Made by a program: the position numbers and the translations under genes. The notes under the pieces are model-generated. The model saw only the letters and a list, made by a program, of their open reading frames with translations. It made no database searches and had not been told where the DNA came from. A stretch of 64,000 bases of DNA from Bacillus aquiflavi (GTDB lineage: Bacteria > Bacillota > Bacilli > Bacillales > Cytobacillaceae): NCBI RefSeq assembly GCF_019915265.1, contig NZ_CP082780.1, positions 868,001 to 932,000 of the forward strand, in the 5' to 3' direction. Positions within the stretch are counted from its first letter, which is position 1; each line of letters starts with the position of its first letter. Positions 8,416 to 15,990 of the stretch are shown piece after piece.

Positions 8416-9190
8416 ATGGTAAAAATATTTATTGATCCAGGTCATGGCGGTACAGATCCAGGTGCAGTTGGAAATGGATTACAAGAAAAGAATTTAACTT
8501 TACAAATTTCTACAAAAATTCGTGATATTTTAGTAAATGAATATAATAATGTTTATGTAAACATGAGTCGTACAGGCGATCAAACTTTATCGCTAAAACA
8601 ACGTACAGATGCAGCAAACGCTTGGGGCGCTGACTTTTTATTATCTGTCCACATTAATGCGGGTGGAGGAACAGGATATGAAGATTATGTGTATCCAAAT
8701 GTTGGGGCACCAACGACAACTTATCAACGAGCAATTCATGAAGAAGTGCTGAAGCAAGTTGATTTTAGAGATCGCGGCATGAAGCAAAGCAAACTTCCAT
8801 ATGCTTCGTGAATCAAGAATGCCTGCTGTATTAACGGAAAATGGGTTTATCGACAATGCAACAGATGCATCTAAATTAAAGGACAGCACTTTTATTAGCC
8901 GCATCGCTCGTGGACATGCTCTAGGTATTGCACGTGCGTTTGGCTTAACACGTAAAAGTGGCGGAGGCGGCACGACACTTTATAAAGTTCAAATCGGTGC
9001 ATTCTCGCAAAAATCAAATGCTGATGCATTAGCAGCTGAAGCAAAACTAAAAGGATTTGATGCTATTGTCATTTTAGATAACGGTTTATACAAGGTTCAA
9101 ATTGGTGCATTTTCTGAGAAAAGCAATGCTGAAGCTTTAGCAGAAAAAGCAAGAGCAGCTGGATTTAACGTTTATATCGTTGTTGAGTAA
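8416..9190 (+). pseudogene. N-acetylmuramoyl-L-alanine amidase with two SPOR repeats, copy 2, frameshifted
   Basis: The Amidase_3 domain (IDPGHGGTDPGA, SVHINAGGG) is followed by a GGGG linker and two SPOR-type repeats (LYKVQIGAFSQKSNADALAA, then LYKVQIGAFSEKSNAEALAE). These bind glycan stripped of peptides. The layout resembles Bacillus CwlC/CwlV-type amidases. The frame is lost near 8783-8788, where the copy reads GCAAAGCAAAC and copy 1 reads GCAAGCAAAC, an extra A. Length 775 equals three times 258 plus one. Corrected, it would encode about 257 residues. A terminator follows at 9200. Confidence 0.9.
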
Positions 9191-9199
9191 TTCATTTTT

Positions 9200-9226
9200 G
9201 CCCTTCCTAAATCAATTGGGAAGGGC
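9200..9226 (+). terminator. Rho-independent terminator after the amidase
   Basis: GCCCTTCC (9200-9207) pairs perfectly with GGAAGGGC (9219-9226). On the plus strand it is followed by TTATTATA. It ends the phage lysis region. Confidence 0.75.
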
Positions 9227-9275
9227 TTATTATAAATGCATTTAGTAAAAAAGATCAAAGTGTGTATACACGATG

Positions 9276-9309
9276 AAAGAGATGCAGGTAAATAACCTAA
9301 CATCTCTTT
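9276..9309 (-). terminator. Hairpin downstream of the His-rich gene
   Basis: AAAGAGATG (9276-9284) pairs with CATCTCTTT (9301-9309). It lies just beyond the stop of the minus-strand His-rich gene and can also serve plus-strand transcription, because TTTT follows on that side. Confidence 0.6.
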
Positions 9310-9326
9310 TGTTGCCTAGCTTATGA

Positions 9327-9545
9327 TCAATAATATCCTTGGTAGCTATGCTGTTGCCATGGTCCCCAATGCTGCTGTTGATATTGATGACCACCATGGT
9401 GCCAATGCCAAGGGCTATGCGGGTAATGGTGGTGATGGTGACCATGATGATGACCGTAATGATGACCATGATGCCAAGTCCCGTAAGGATAACCGGAGTA
9501 GCCTCCTCCATACTGTCTTGTTTCTAACATATTTCCATAAGGCAT
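9327..9545 (-). CDS. Small histidine/glycine/tyrosine-rich protein
   Basis: About 72 residues from ATG 9545, chosen because AGGTG lies 6 nt upstream; a GTG three codons earlier has no good site. The centre is dominated by histidine (HHGHHYGHHHGHHHHHYPHS) flanked by Gly/Tyr/Gln-rich ends. There is no signal peptide or membrane span. Composition suggests metal binding or a spore-surface component, since small His/Gly/Tyr-rich proteins are common in Bacillus coats, but no specific family is recognised. The complementary plus-strand readings are artefacts of the same GAT/ATG-rich repeats. Confidence 0.6.
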   Translation of the reverse strand: MPYGNMLETRQYGGGYSGYPYGTWHHGHHYGHHHGHHHHHYPHSPWHWHHGGHQYQQQHWGPWQQHSYQGYY

Positions 9546-9650
9546 ACCTTTCACCTACTCTTTTTTTAATATCAGTATACTTTATGATTTACAGCCTATT
9601 ATGAGCTTATCCTTACCGAAAAATAGGCATAAGCGGAGTGAACAAATCCA

Positions 9651-9809
9651 CTAGCTTTCATCCACTTCATCGTATGAAAGTGTCGTAACGCTTGTATAAT
9701 TATTTTGCTTAATTTCTTGTTTACTCGCCTTTTCATTTAACTCCTCATCGTCATTCATCCCAGGTGCAATCGTTGGAGTGTTTTCTTGTATTTGTTTCTT
9801 TTTTGACAT
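9651..9809 (-). CDS. Small acidic hypothetical protein, 52 aa
   Basis: ATG 9809 follows GGAAGGAG at optimal spacing. The product opens MSKKKQIQENTPTIAPGMND, continues EELNEKASKQEIKQNNYTSV and ends SYDEVDES. It is hydrophilic, with no cysteine and no membrane span. A bidirectional-looking hairpin lies upstream at 9881-9918. I do not recognise the family. Low-complexity, disordered proteins of this size are common among Bacillus sporulation genes, but that is only context. Confidence 0.7.
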   Translation of the reverse strand: MSKKKQIQENTPTIAPGMNDDEELNEKASKQEIKQNNYTSVTTLSYDEVDES

Positions 9810-9880
9810 TTTGTATTTCTCCTTCCAATTAGCTTAACTTTATTTTTCCCTGTTTTTAAATTTTTACTTATAAAAAATGA

Positions 9881-9918
9881 AAAAGCGTTCAATCGAGTTT
9901 ACCGATTTGAACGCTTTT
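9881..9918. terminator. Bidirectional hairpin terminator
   Basis: AAAAGCGTTCAATCG (9881-9895) pairs with CGATTTGAACGCTTTT (9903-9918) with one bulge. The A-run on one side and T-run on the other suit termination in either direction, mainly of the minus-strand ydjO-like gene. Confidence 0.6.
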
Positions 9919-9967
9919 CCGATGAGATATGATCTATACATTTTGTTATTTAATATCTGTTAAGTCA

Positions 9968-10150
9968 TTATTTAATGACAGGTAAAATCCGTATCTCTTT
10001 TTCCATTGCAGATTTGCATAAAGGGCATAATGGATTTTCTTCAAAAGTATATGCTTCTCTCATCCAGCCTTTACACTCTTCATTTGTACAGGACCAAACA
10101 GCTGTTTCTACTTCAGGAATCGGTTCTTTTGGACCTCTATAATTACCGAT
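9968..10150 (-). CDS. ydjO: YdjO-like cold-inducible zinc-ribbon protein
   Basis: About 60 residues with the YdjO pattern: a VETAVWSCTNEECKGWMR segment, then PLCPLCKS. The paired cysteines (CxxxxC and CxxC) suggest a small zinc ribbon. B. subtilis ydjO was described as cold-inducible; the function is unknown. GGGAGG is present upstream, but the codon at the expected start (10150-10148) is ATC. No ATG, GTG or TTG exists in frame before an upstream TGA. Either a rare ATC start is used or the start codon is mutated or misread. Confidence 0.7.
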   Translation of the reverse strand: MGNYRGPKEPIPEVETAVWSCTNEECKGWMREAYTFEENPLCPLCKSAMEKEIRILPVIK

Positions 10151-10323
10151 GATAAGGACCTCCCTTTTAGGTACTATTACTATTATAGCTCATTTTACAA
10201 AATAATTAAACTCTTCATAAATATATGGTGACTTATCATGATGAATACCTGGGATAATGATCTCTACTTTATAACAATAAAAGGACAAGAATGAAATATT
10301 ATTTTAACAAAGTGTGAATTTTG

Positions 10324-10351
10324 TTGAAACTTAAATTCTTTTGCTTATAAT
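10324..10351 (+). promoter_or_regulatory. Sigma-A promoter of the murNAc operon
   Basis: TTGAAA (10324-10329), a 16-bp spacer, then TATAAT (10346-10351). It is about 130 bp upstream of murQ, with the cre site immediately downstream. Confidence 0.75.
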
Positions 10352-10369
10352 AAAAGTACGGGAATATTC

Positions 10370-10384
10370 ATGTAAGCGTTATCA
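10370..10384 (+). promoter_or_regulatory. cre site (CcpA binding) for the murNAc operon
   Basis: ATGTAAGCGTTATCA matches every position of the Bacillus cre consensus WTGNAARCGNWWWCA. It starts about 19 bp after the -10 box, that is around +12, where CcpA would block elongation or promoter escape. This indicates glucose repression of MurNAc catabolism. Confidence 0.85.
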
Positions 10385-10428
10385 TTTAATTGTTATATGG
10401 TATTCCCTTATATCTCGGAGGTGTTGCG

Positions 10429-10440
10429 ATGAAATATTGA
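10429..10440 (+). other. Three-codon leader reading frame with strong RBS
   Basis: GGAGGT (10417-10422) sits 6 nt before ATG AAA TAT TGA. It lies between the cre site and murQ. It may be a minimal leader peptide or the stub of a deleted gene. Confidence 0.3.
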
Positions 10441-10482
10441 GACACGACCTTAATAAGAAAAATTTTTATAAGGATGATTAAC

Positions 10483-11370
10483 ATGTTTGAAAAACTAACA
10501 ACGGAAAAACGAAATAGTCGTACAAAAAACTTAGATATGATGACAACGAAAGAGATTTTAACCGTTATGAATCAAGAAGATAAAACTGTTCCTTTAGCAA
10601 TTGAAGAAGAACTTGCTGCAATTGAAAATGCGGTGGAAACTGTCATTAAATCATTTGAAAATGAAGGAAGATTAATTTATGTAGGGGCAGGAACGAGTGG
10701 CAGGTTAGGAATATTAGATGCAGTTGAATGTACACCTACTTTTGGAAGTCCGCCTGAAATGATTCAGGCCTTTATTGCTGGCGGATCAAAAGCAATTATC
10801 AAAGCAGTGGAAGGTGCAGAAGACGATAACGAGCTTGGGATGCTGGATGTGAAAGCACTTTCTTTAACGGAAAATGATACGGTTATCGGTATTGCTGCCA
10901 GTGGACGAACGCCATATGTAATTGGAGCTTTACAGTACGCAAATAAGCAAGGAGCAAACACAATTAGTATTAGTTGTAATAAAAATTCGGAAATTGGTAA
11001 AATTTCTAATATTAAAATTGAGGTTGAGACTGGACCTGAAGTATTAACTGGATCAACACGCTTAAAAGCGGGAACCGCGCAAAAGCTTATTTTAAATATG
11101 ATTTCGACTGCTGCAATGATTGGCATCGGTAAAGTATATGAAAATTTAATGGTTGATGTACAAGCAACAAATATGAAATTAATTGAACGTTCAAAGCGAA
11201 TTATTATTGAGGCAACTGGTGTTGACTATGAAACTGCAGAAATATTTTACTTAAAAGCTAATAACAATGTCAAAGCAGCTATTGTCATGATTTTACTAAA
11301 TTGTTCTTATGAAGAAGCGAGAGAAAGGCTAAACAAAGCAAATGGATTTGTCAGAAAAGCAATTTACTAG
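10483..11370 (+). CDS. murQ: N-acetylmuramic acid 6-phosphate etherase MurQ
   Basis: Cytosolic SIS-domain lyase of about 295 residues, the family's normal length. It cleaves the D-lactyl ether of MurNAc-6-phosphate to GlcNAc-6-phosphate and lactate in cell-wall recycling. Diagnostic segments are LTTEKRNSRTKNLD, LIYVGAGTSGRLGILDAVEC, GIAASGRTPYVIGAL and TGSTRLKAGTAQKLILNM, with ANGFVRKAI at the end. ATG 10483 has AAGGAT at good spacing; ATG 10474 is too close to that site. It is the first gene of the operon and is followed after 20 bp by murP. The cre site upstream predicts carbon catabolite repression. Confidence 0.96.
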   Translation: MFEKLTTEKRNSRTKNLDMMTTKEILTVMNQEDKTVPLAIEEELAAIENAVETVIKSFENEGRLIYVGAGTSGRLGILDAVECTPTFGSPPEMIQAFIAGGSKAIIKAVEGAEDDNELGMLDVKALSLTENDTVIGIAASGRTPYVIGALQYANKQGANTISISCNKNSEIGKISNIKIEVETGPEVLTGSTRLKAGTAQKLILNMISTAAMIGIGKVYENLMVDVQATNMKLIERSKRIIIEATGVDYETAEIFYLKANNNVKAAIVMILLNCSYEEARERLNKANGFVRKAIY

Positions 11371-11390
11371 CATAAGAGGGGGATAGTCTT

Positions 11391-12764
11391 ATGAAAAAAG
11401 AACAGCGTATTGCCCAAGAGATATTATTATATGTTGGTGGAAAGGATAATATTAAGCGCCTTTCGCATTGTATGACTCGTGTACGACTCGACTTAATAAA
11501 GAGCGGAAATGTAGATGTTAAGCAGCTTAAAAATATTGAAGGCGTAATGGGTGTAATCGAAGATGAAACTTTGCAAATCGTTGTCGGACCTGGAACGGTA
11601 AACAAAGTGACGGAGGAATTAAGTAAACTTACTAGCTTAAATATTGGGGAAGAAAAGGCGGATCATGAAGAGTCATTAAATGAACAGGCTAGTATGAAGA
11701 AAGCGGAAATTAATCAGAAAAATAATACTCCTTTCAAAAATTTTTTAAGAAGAATTGGTAACATCTTTATTCCATTAATTCCTGGGTTAGTTGCTTCAGG
11801 TCTTATAAACGGTGCAGCAAACTTTGCAAAAAATGCCGGTGTCAGCGAAGAAAATACTTTAATGCAATTACTTCTCTTTATGGGTAGTGGGATTTTTACA
11901 TTTTTATGGCTATTAGTTGGTTGGAATACAGCTAAGGAGTTTGGGGGAACACCTGTGTTAGGGGCAATTGCCGCTACGTTCATTTTCAGTCCTGCCTTAG
12001 AGGGAATTTCTATTTACGGTGAACAATTAACACCTGGAAGAGGAGGATTGTTTGGTGTTATTTTTGCCGCATGGTTAATGACATTTATTGAAAAGCGTGT
12101 TCGAAAAATTGTTCCTAGTTCTGTAGATATTATTATTACTCCATTGATTACTGTATTAATTGTCGGAGTATTGACTCTTTATGCTGTTCAGCCTGTTGCA
12201 GGTATTTTATCGGATGGAATTACGAATGGAATTAACTTTATATTAGATATAGGCGGTGCTATTGCAGGTGCGGTCTTAGCAGGCTTTTTCCTGCCGCTCG
12301 TAATGGTCGGATTACACCATGGGTTAACGCCGATCCATATGGAACTTATTAATACAATTGATAATACGCCGTTATTGCCGATCCTCGCTATGGCGGGTGC
12401 AGGGCAAGTCGGAGCGGCAATTGCTATTTTCGTGAAAACAAAAAACAAGCGATTACGTAATAATATAAAAGGTGGTTTGCCTGTTGGTTTTCTTGGGATC
12501 GGTGAACCGCTATTATATGGGGTTACGCTGCCACTTGGCAGGCCGTTTATAACTGCTTGTATGGGTGCAGCTGTTGGCGGTGCTTTTCAGGCTGTAATGA
12601 AAACCGCCTCAGAAGGAATTGGTGTTTCAGGACTATCCCTTATCCCGTTAATTGCTGATAATAAATATTTATTATATTTATTTGGACTCATTATTTCTTA
12701 TAGTTTTGGTTTTCTTTTTACGTTTTTATTTGGTTTTAAAGAAGAAATGGCAAAAAATATTTAA
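11391..12764 (+). CDS. murP: PTS MurNAc-type transporter, EIIBC (MurP)
   Basis: 457 residues. The N-terminal EIIB domain (about 1-80) carries phosphocysteine Cys27 in RLSHCMTRVRL. The acidic linker (about 85-110) leads to a glucose-family EIIC domain with about ten membrane spans and the conserved GIGEPLLYGVTLPLG loop. It imports and phosphorylates MurNAc or, as in S. aureus, MurNAc-GlcNAc. There is no EIIA domain, so phosphate must come from a separate EIIA. The neighbours murQ, mupG and murR fix the substrate assignment. A terminator hairpin begins at its stop codon and the group II intron starts 31 bp after it. Confidence 0.93.
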   Translation: MKKEQRIAQEILLYVGGKDNIKRLSHCMTRVRLDLIKSGNVDVKQLKNIEGVMGVIEDETLQIVVGPGTVNKVTEELSKLTSLNIGEEKADHEESLNEQASMKKAEINQKNNTPFKNFLRRIGNIFIPLIPGLVASGLINGAANFAKNAGVSEENTLMQLLLFMGSGIFTFLWLLVGWNTAKEFGGTPVLGAIAATFIFSPALEGISIYGEQLTPGRGGLFGVIFAAWLMTFIEKRVRKIVPSSVDIIITPLITVLIVGVLTLYAVQPVAGILSDGITNGINFILDIGGAIAGAVLAGFFLPLVMVGLHHGLTPIHMELINTIDNTPLLPILAMAGAGQVGAAIAIFVKTKNKRLRNNIKGGLPVGFLGIGEPLLYGVTLPLGRPFITACMGAAVGGAFQAVMKTASEGIGVSGLSLIPLIADNKYLLYLFGLIISYSFGFLFTFLFGFKEEMAKNI

Positions 12765-12787
12765 AAAGGGAGCAAGCCTCCCTTTTT
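12763..12787 (+). terminator. Terminator after murP, next to intron 1
   Basis: AAAAAGGGAG (12763-12772), loop CAAGC, CTCCCTTTTT (12778-12787). The stem begins inside the murP stop codon. The intron 5' end lies 8 bp past the T-run. Confidence 0.85.
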
Positions 12788-12795
12788 ATCGTTTA

Positions 12796-14800
12796 GCGCG
12801 CCCAGCAGGCCGTTAATTGCTAGTTGGTGAAAGTCCAACCTGAGTAAGTGCCAAGACGCTCAGTAGCTGACAGGCAACTGGTAGAGAAATCCTAAGGTTG
12901 AAGCCCTGTGACAAAGTAATTCATTCGTGAGTGCGAGCAACCTAGCAGGTCGTAACATGAAGTGAATCCTGCCGCCTCGTCAATTACAACCCTCGTTGAG
13001 GACAAAGGGAAGTTGAGCCTGGTGAACATGGGCGAAAACCATGGAAGGTGTGAGGAACTTGGAATTCAGCACTGAAGAATCCCTCGGGGTAAGGGGAACG
13101 ACATGTTAGGAAAGTAGTTAACGGAACTGGGGATACCCTCCTCGGTCACTTCTAAAGAAGTAACACAGAAACCTATAAGCATGAAGCGAAGTGGTGGATG
13201 GACTGAGAGGGAGTCGGAGGGGGTCATAGTACCAATGATGACAATGCCAACACAACGTTGTCTAGGGAAGGACGGCAAAAGCCAATACCCTGCTTCGTTC
13301 ATATATTCAAGGAGGTAAGAGTCAGTGAATGCCAAGAAAATGGCTAACTACACCAATTATGCAAAAGCTCAAGAACTCTGGAAAACATTATACCTTTGTG
13401 CCAAGGAAAGCAAGACACGCCGGTTTCATGCCTTATATGATAAGATTTATCGACCTGATATCTTGTGGGAAGCATGGCAAAGAGTAAGAAGAAATCGAGG
13501 GAGTAGTGGAGTAGATTCTCAGACTATGGAAAATATTGAGATCTATGGGGAGGATAGATTTCTTAATGAGATTTATCTTGAACTGAAGGAAAATCGATAT
13601 CATCCACAACCAGTTTTACGTACTTACATCCCTAAAGATGATGGAAAGAAACGTCCATTAGGAATCCCAACCATCAAGGACAGGGTTGTACAAATGGCAA
13701 CCAAGCTAGTCATAGAACCTATCTTTGAAGCTGACTTTAAAGATTGTTCTTATGGTTTCCGTCCCAAAAGGAATGCGCATCAAGCCATAGCGAAAATCAG
13801 GAAAGAGAGCAAGAAAAGCTATTGGGTATTAGACGTCGATATCCAAGGTTATTTTGATAACATCAACCATGATAAATTGATGAAACTTGTAGAACAGCGA
13901 ATTAGTGACCGCAAAGTGCTGAAATTGATTCGCAAATGGCTACAAGCAGGAATCATGGAAGAAGGAAAAGTGAGGAATTCTGTCTTGGGGGCCCCTCAAG
14001 GCGGTGTGATTTCACCATTACTTTCGAACATATATTTAGATGTGATGGATTCCCTCTGGGAAAAGAAATTCAGCCATCTAGGTTCTCTTATTCGTTATGC
14101 GGATGACTTTGTCATTTTGTGCAGGACAAAACAGCAAGCGCTAGAAGGTATACGAGTCATCCAAGCAATTATGGGAAAACTTGACCTCTCACTACATAAG
14201 GAGAAATCAAGACTCGTCAACATCTGGGATGACAGTGACGGATTTGATTTTCTGGGATTCCATCATCGAAAATTCCCCATTCGTAAAAAGGGTGGTCGAA
14301 CATTCTTAATCATGAACCATGTCCCGAGTAAGAAGGCTATGAAGAAGATGCGAAAGAAAATCAAGGATTTTACGGAACCACGACATAAACTATTTATGGA
14401 CATAAAAGAATTGGTGAAGGGACTGAACCGAAGGTTACAAGGATTCAAGAATTACTACCAACTTTCTCCAATGTCCAAGAGGTGGTTGAATCGCATTGAC
14501 TGGTATGTGTTACAACGTTTAAATCTTTTTCATAACAAGAAAAGAAATAAACGACATAAACATGCCTATCTTCAAGATACAGTAAATAAAGTCCAATTCA
14601 TATTGGTGAAATTAGCGAATTAAATCCGTAAAGCCAAAGGAAGAAGAACGTCGGAAAGCCGTATGAGGGAAAACTTCACGTACGGTTTGATGAGGGGGAG
14701 CAGGAAAAGGAATTGCCCTCTTGTCTGGCTTAGTAAGGTGGAACACCCTGAACCCCGAGGACAAAGAAGGCAGTATCTAATTCCTGTTTTCTACTCTACT
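12796..14800 (+). mobile_element. Class C (IIC) group II intron, copy 1
   Basis: About 2005 bp, defined by comparison with the near-identical copy at 28345-30352. It starts GCGCGCCCAGCAGG and ends CTACTCTACT. It encodes a maturase/reverse transcriptase, and has the domain V-like stem around 14660-14690 (AGCCGTATGAGGGAAAAC then TTCACGTACGGTTT). It is inserted directly downstream of a rho-independent terminator, the hallmark target of bacterial class C introns, which recognise the terminator stem. It separates murP from mupG in the murNAc operon. Confidence 0.9.
13325..14623 (+). CDS. ltrA: Group II intron reverse transcriptase/maturase, copy 1
   Basis: 432 residues, GTG start at 13325 behind AAGGAGG. 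RT motifs are in order: YIPKDDGKKRPLGIPTIKDR, YGFRPKRNAHQA, the catalytic LDVDIQGYFDNI, APQGGVISPLLSNIYLD, IRYADDFVILC (YADD) and LDLSLHKEKS, then FDFLGF. The maturase/thumb domain with LQGFKNYYQ follows. There is no HNH endonuclease domain, as is usual for class C introns, so retrohoming would use nicks or replication-fork primers. It differs from copy 2 by one residue (L/F in NYYQLSP). It promotes splicing and mobility of its host intron. Confidence 0.95.
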   Translation: MNAKKMANYTNYAKAQELWKTLYLCAKESKTRRFHALYDKIYRPDILWEAWQRVRRNRGSSGVDSQTMENIEIYGEDRFLNEIYLELKENRYHPQPVLRTYIPKDDGKKRPLGIPTIKDRVVQMATKLVIEPIFEADFKDCSYGFRPKRNAHQAIAKIRKESKKSYWVLDVDIQGYFDNINHDKLMKLVEQRISDRKVLKLIRKWLQAGIMEEGKVRNSVLGAPQGGVISPLLSNIYLDVMDSLWEKKFSHLGSLIRYADDFVILCRTKQQALEGIRVIQAIMGKLDLSLHKEKSRLVNIWDDSDGFDFLGFHHRKFPIRKKGGRTFLIMNHVPSKKAMKKMRKKIKDFTEPRHKLFMDIKELVKGLNRRLQGFKNYYQLSPMSKRWLNRIDWYVLQRLNLFHNKKRNKRHKHAYLQDTVNKVQFILVKLAN

Positions 14801-14818
14801 TTTAGGGGTGAATAATGA

Positions 14819-15883
14819 ATGCGAGGCATATCTGTTTATTTAGCTGAACAGCCGATTCATCAAATAGAATCGTACATTCGTAAAGTAAGAAAACATGGAT
14901 TTCAGTCTATTTTTACATCATTACATATACCTGAGGATGACCATTCCTATTATAGAAAAAGATTAATCGACTTAGGAGAATTGGCTAAATCGATTAATAT
15001 GGAACTTGTTGCTGATATTTCAAAAACGTCGCTAAAAAAACTAGGGTTAACTGTAAAGACTGCTAACGAGCTTTGTCAATGGGGATTAACTGGGCTAAGA
15101 ATTGACTATGGGATCAATGCTGAAGAAATTGTAGAGCTTTCAACATTTATGAAAATTGCATTAAATGCTAGTACGATTAATCATTTGAGCTTGGAAAAGT
15201 TGGTAAATGCCGGTTTATCGTTATCGTCTGTTGAAGGGTGGCATAATTTTTATCCACGTCCAGAAACAGGCCTTGATCGTGAAGAATTTCATGAAAAAAA
15301 TAATTGGTTAAACATGAAAGGGATTTCAGTAATGGCGTTTATTCCAGGAGATGAACAATTACGCGGTCCTTTATTTAGCCGTTTACCGACGTTAGAAGAT
15401 CATCGAAATATGTCACCATTTTCTGCATATTTGCAATTAAAGGATATGTTGGTCGATAAGGTGCTAGTAGGCGATAAAACAATAAGCGATTTTGCATTAA
15501 AACAATTTTCTGCATTTAACGAAGGAATGATTATTTTACGAGCAAAACCTTATACAGAAAATATTGATCTCCTTCAGTTCGTTTCTGCCATTCACACCAA
15601 TCGATTAGATTTAGCAAGGGATTGTATTAGATCAGTTGAGTCTAGAAATTATGCTCAAATAGGTACTCGTGATTTATCCCCTTTTCATACTGTTGAACGA
15701 CCTTTAGGAGCAATTACTGTAGATAACGAAAATTACGGGCGCTACAAAGGAGAGCTTCAAATTACAAAACGTTCATTACAGGCTGATAAAAAGGTGAATG
15801 TTATTGGGCAAATTGTTGAAGAAGACATCCCGCTTATTCCTTTTATTAAAGGAGGAAAACAATTTCAAATTGAATGGGTATAA
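14819..15883 (+). CDS. mupG: 6-phospho-N-acetylmuramidase MupG (DUF871)
   Basis: 354 residues, matching the DUF871/MupG family length. N-terminal TIM-barrel half: ISVYLAEQPIHQIESYIRKV, SIFTSLHIPEDD, LVADISKTSL, GLRIDYGI, NFYPRPETGLDREEF, VMAFIPGDEQLRGPLFSRLP. C-terminal cyclophilin-like half: NYAQIGTRDLSPFHTVERPL and PLGAITVDNENYGRYKGELQ. In S. aureus MupG hydrolyses MurNAc-6P-GlcNAc produced by MurP import, feeding MurQ. ATG 14819 is used with AGGGGTG at 14804-14810; that site lies only a few bases past the intron 3' border. A promoter-like TTGACA and the murR gene follow. Confidence 0.92.
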   Translation: MRGISVYLAEQPIHQIESYIRKVRKHGFQSIFTSLHIPEDDHSYYRKRLIDLGELAKSINMELVADISKTSLKKLGLTVKTANELCQWGLTGLRIDYGINAEEIVELSTFMKIALNASTINHLSLEKLVNAGLSLSSVEGWHNFYPRPETGLDREEFHEKNNWLNMKGISVMAFIPGDEQLRGPLFSRLPTLEDHRNMSPFSAYLQLKDMLVDKVLVGDKTISDFALKQFSAFNEGMIILRAKPYTENIDLLQFVSAIHTNRLDLARDCIRSVESRNYAQIGTRDLSPFHTVERPLGAITVDNENYGRYKGELQITKRSLQADKKVNVIGQIVEEDIPLIPFIKGGKQFQIEWV

Positions 15884-15917
15884 AAATATTTTTCGTAAAA
15901 TTCCATGTGGTATATAG

Positions 15918-15946
15918 TTGACAAAGAAAAAAGCTAATTAGAGAAT
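15918..15946 (+). promoter_or_regulatory. Possible promoter of murR
   Basis: TTGACA at 15918-15923, a 17-bp spacer, then GAGAAT at 15941-15946, which is a poor -10. It lies in the 107-bp gap before murR and could give murR an independent transcript. Confidence 0.4.
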
Positions 15947-15990
15947 AATATTAACTACAAAACATTAAGAATAAAGGGGTAGATCTGCCC

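Noticed and set aside
9323-9604. Plus-strand frames opposite the His-rich gene
   Set aside because: They mirror the same repeated codons, lack ribosome binding sites, and the minus-strand frame has a good one.
13066-13335. Minus-strand frame in the 5' part of intron 1 (and its twin in intron 2)
   Set aside because: It lies in the structured RNA domain I region and is explained by intron folding, not coding.
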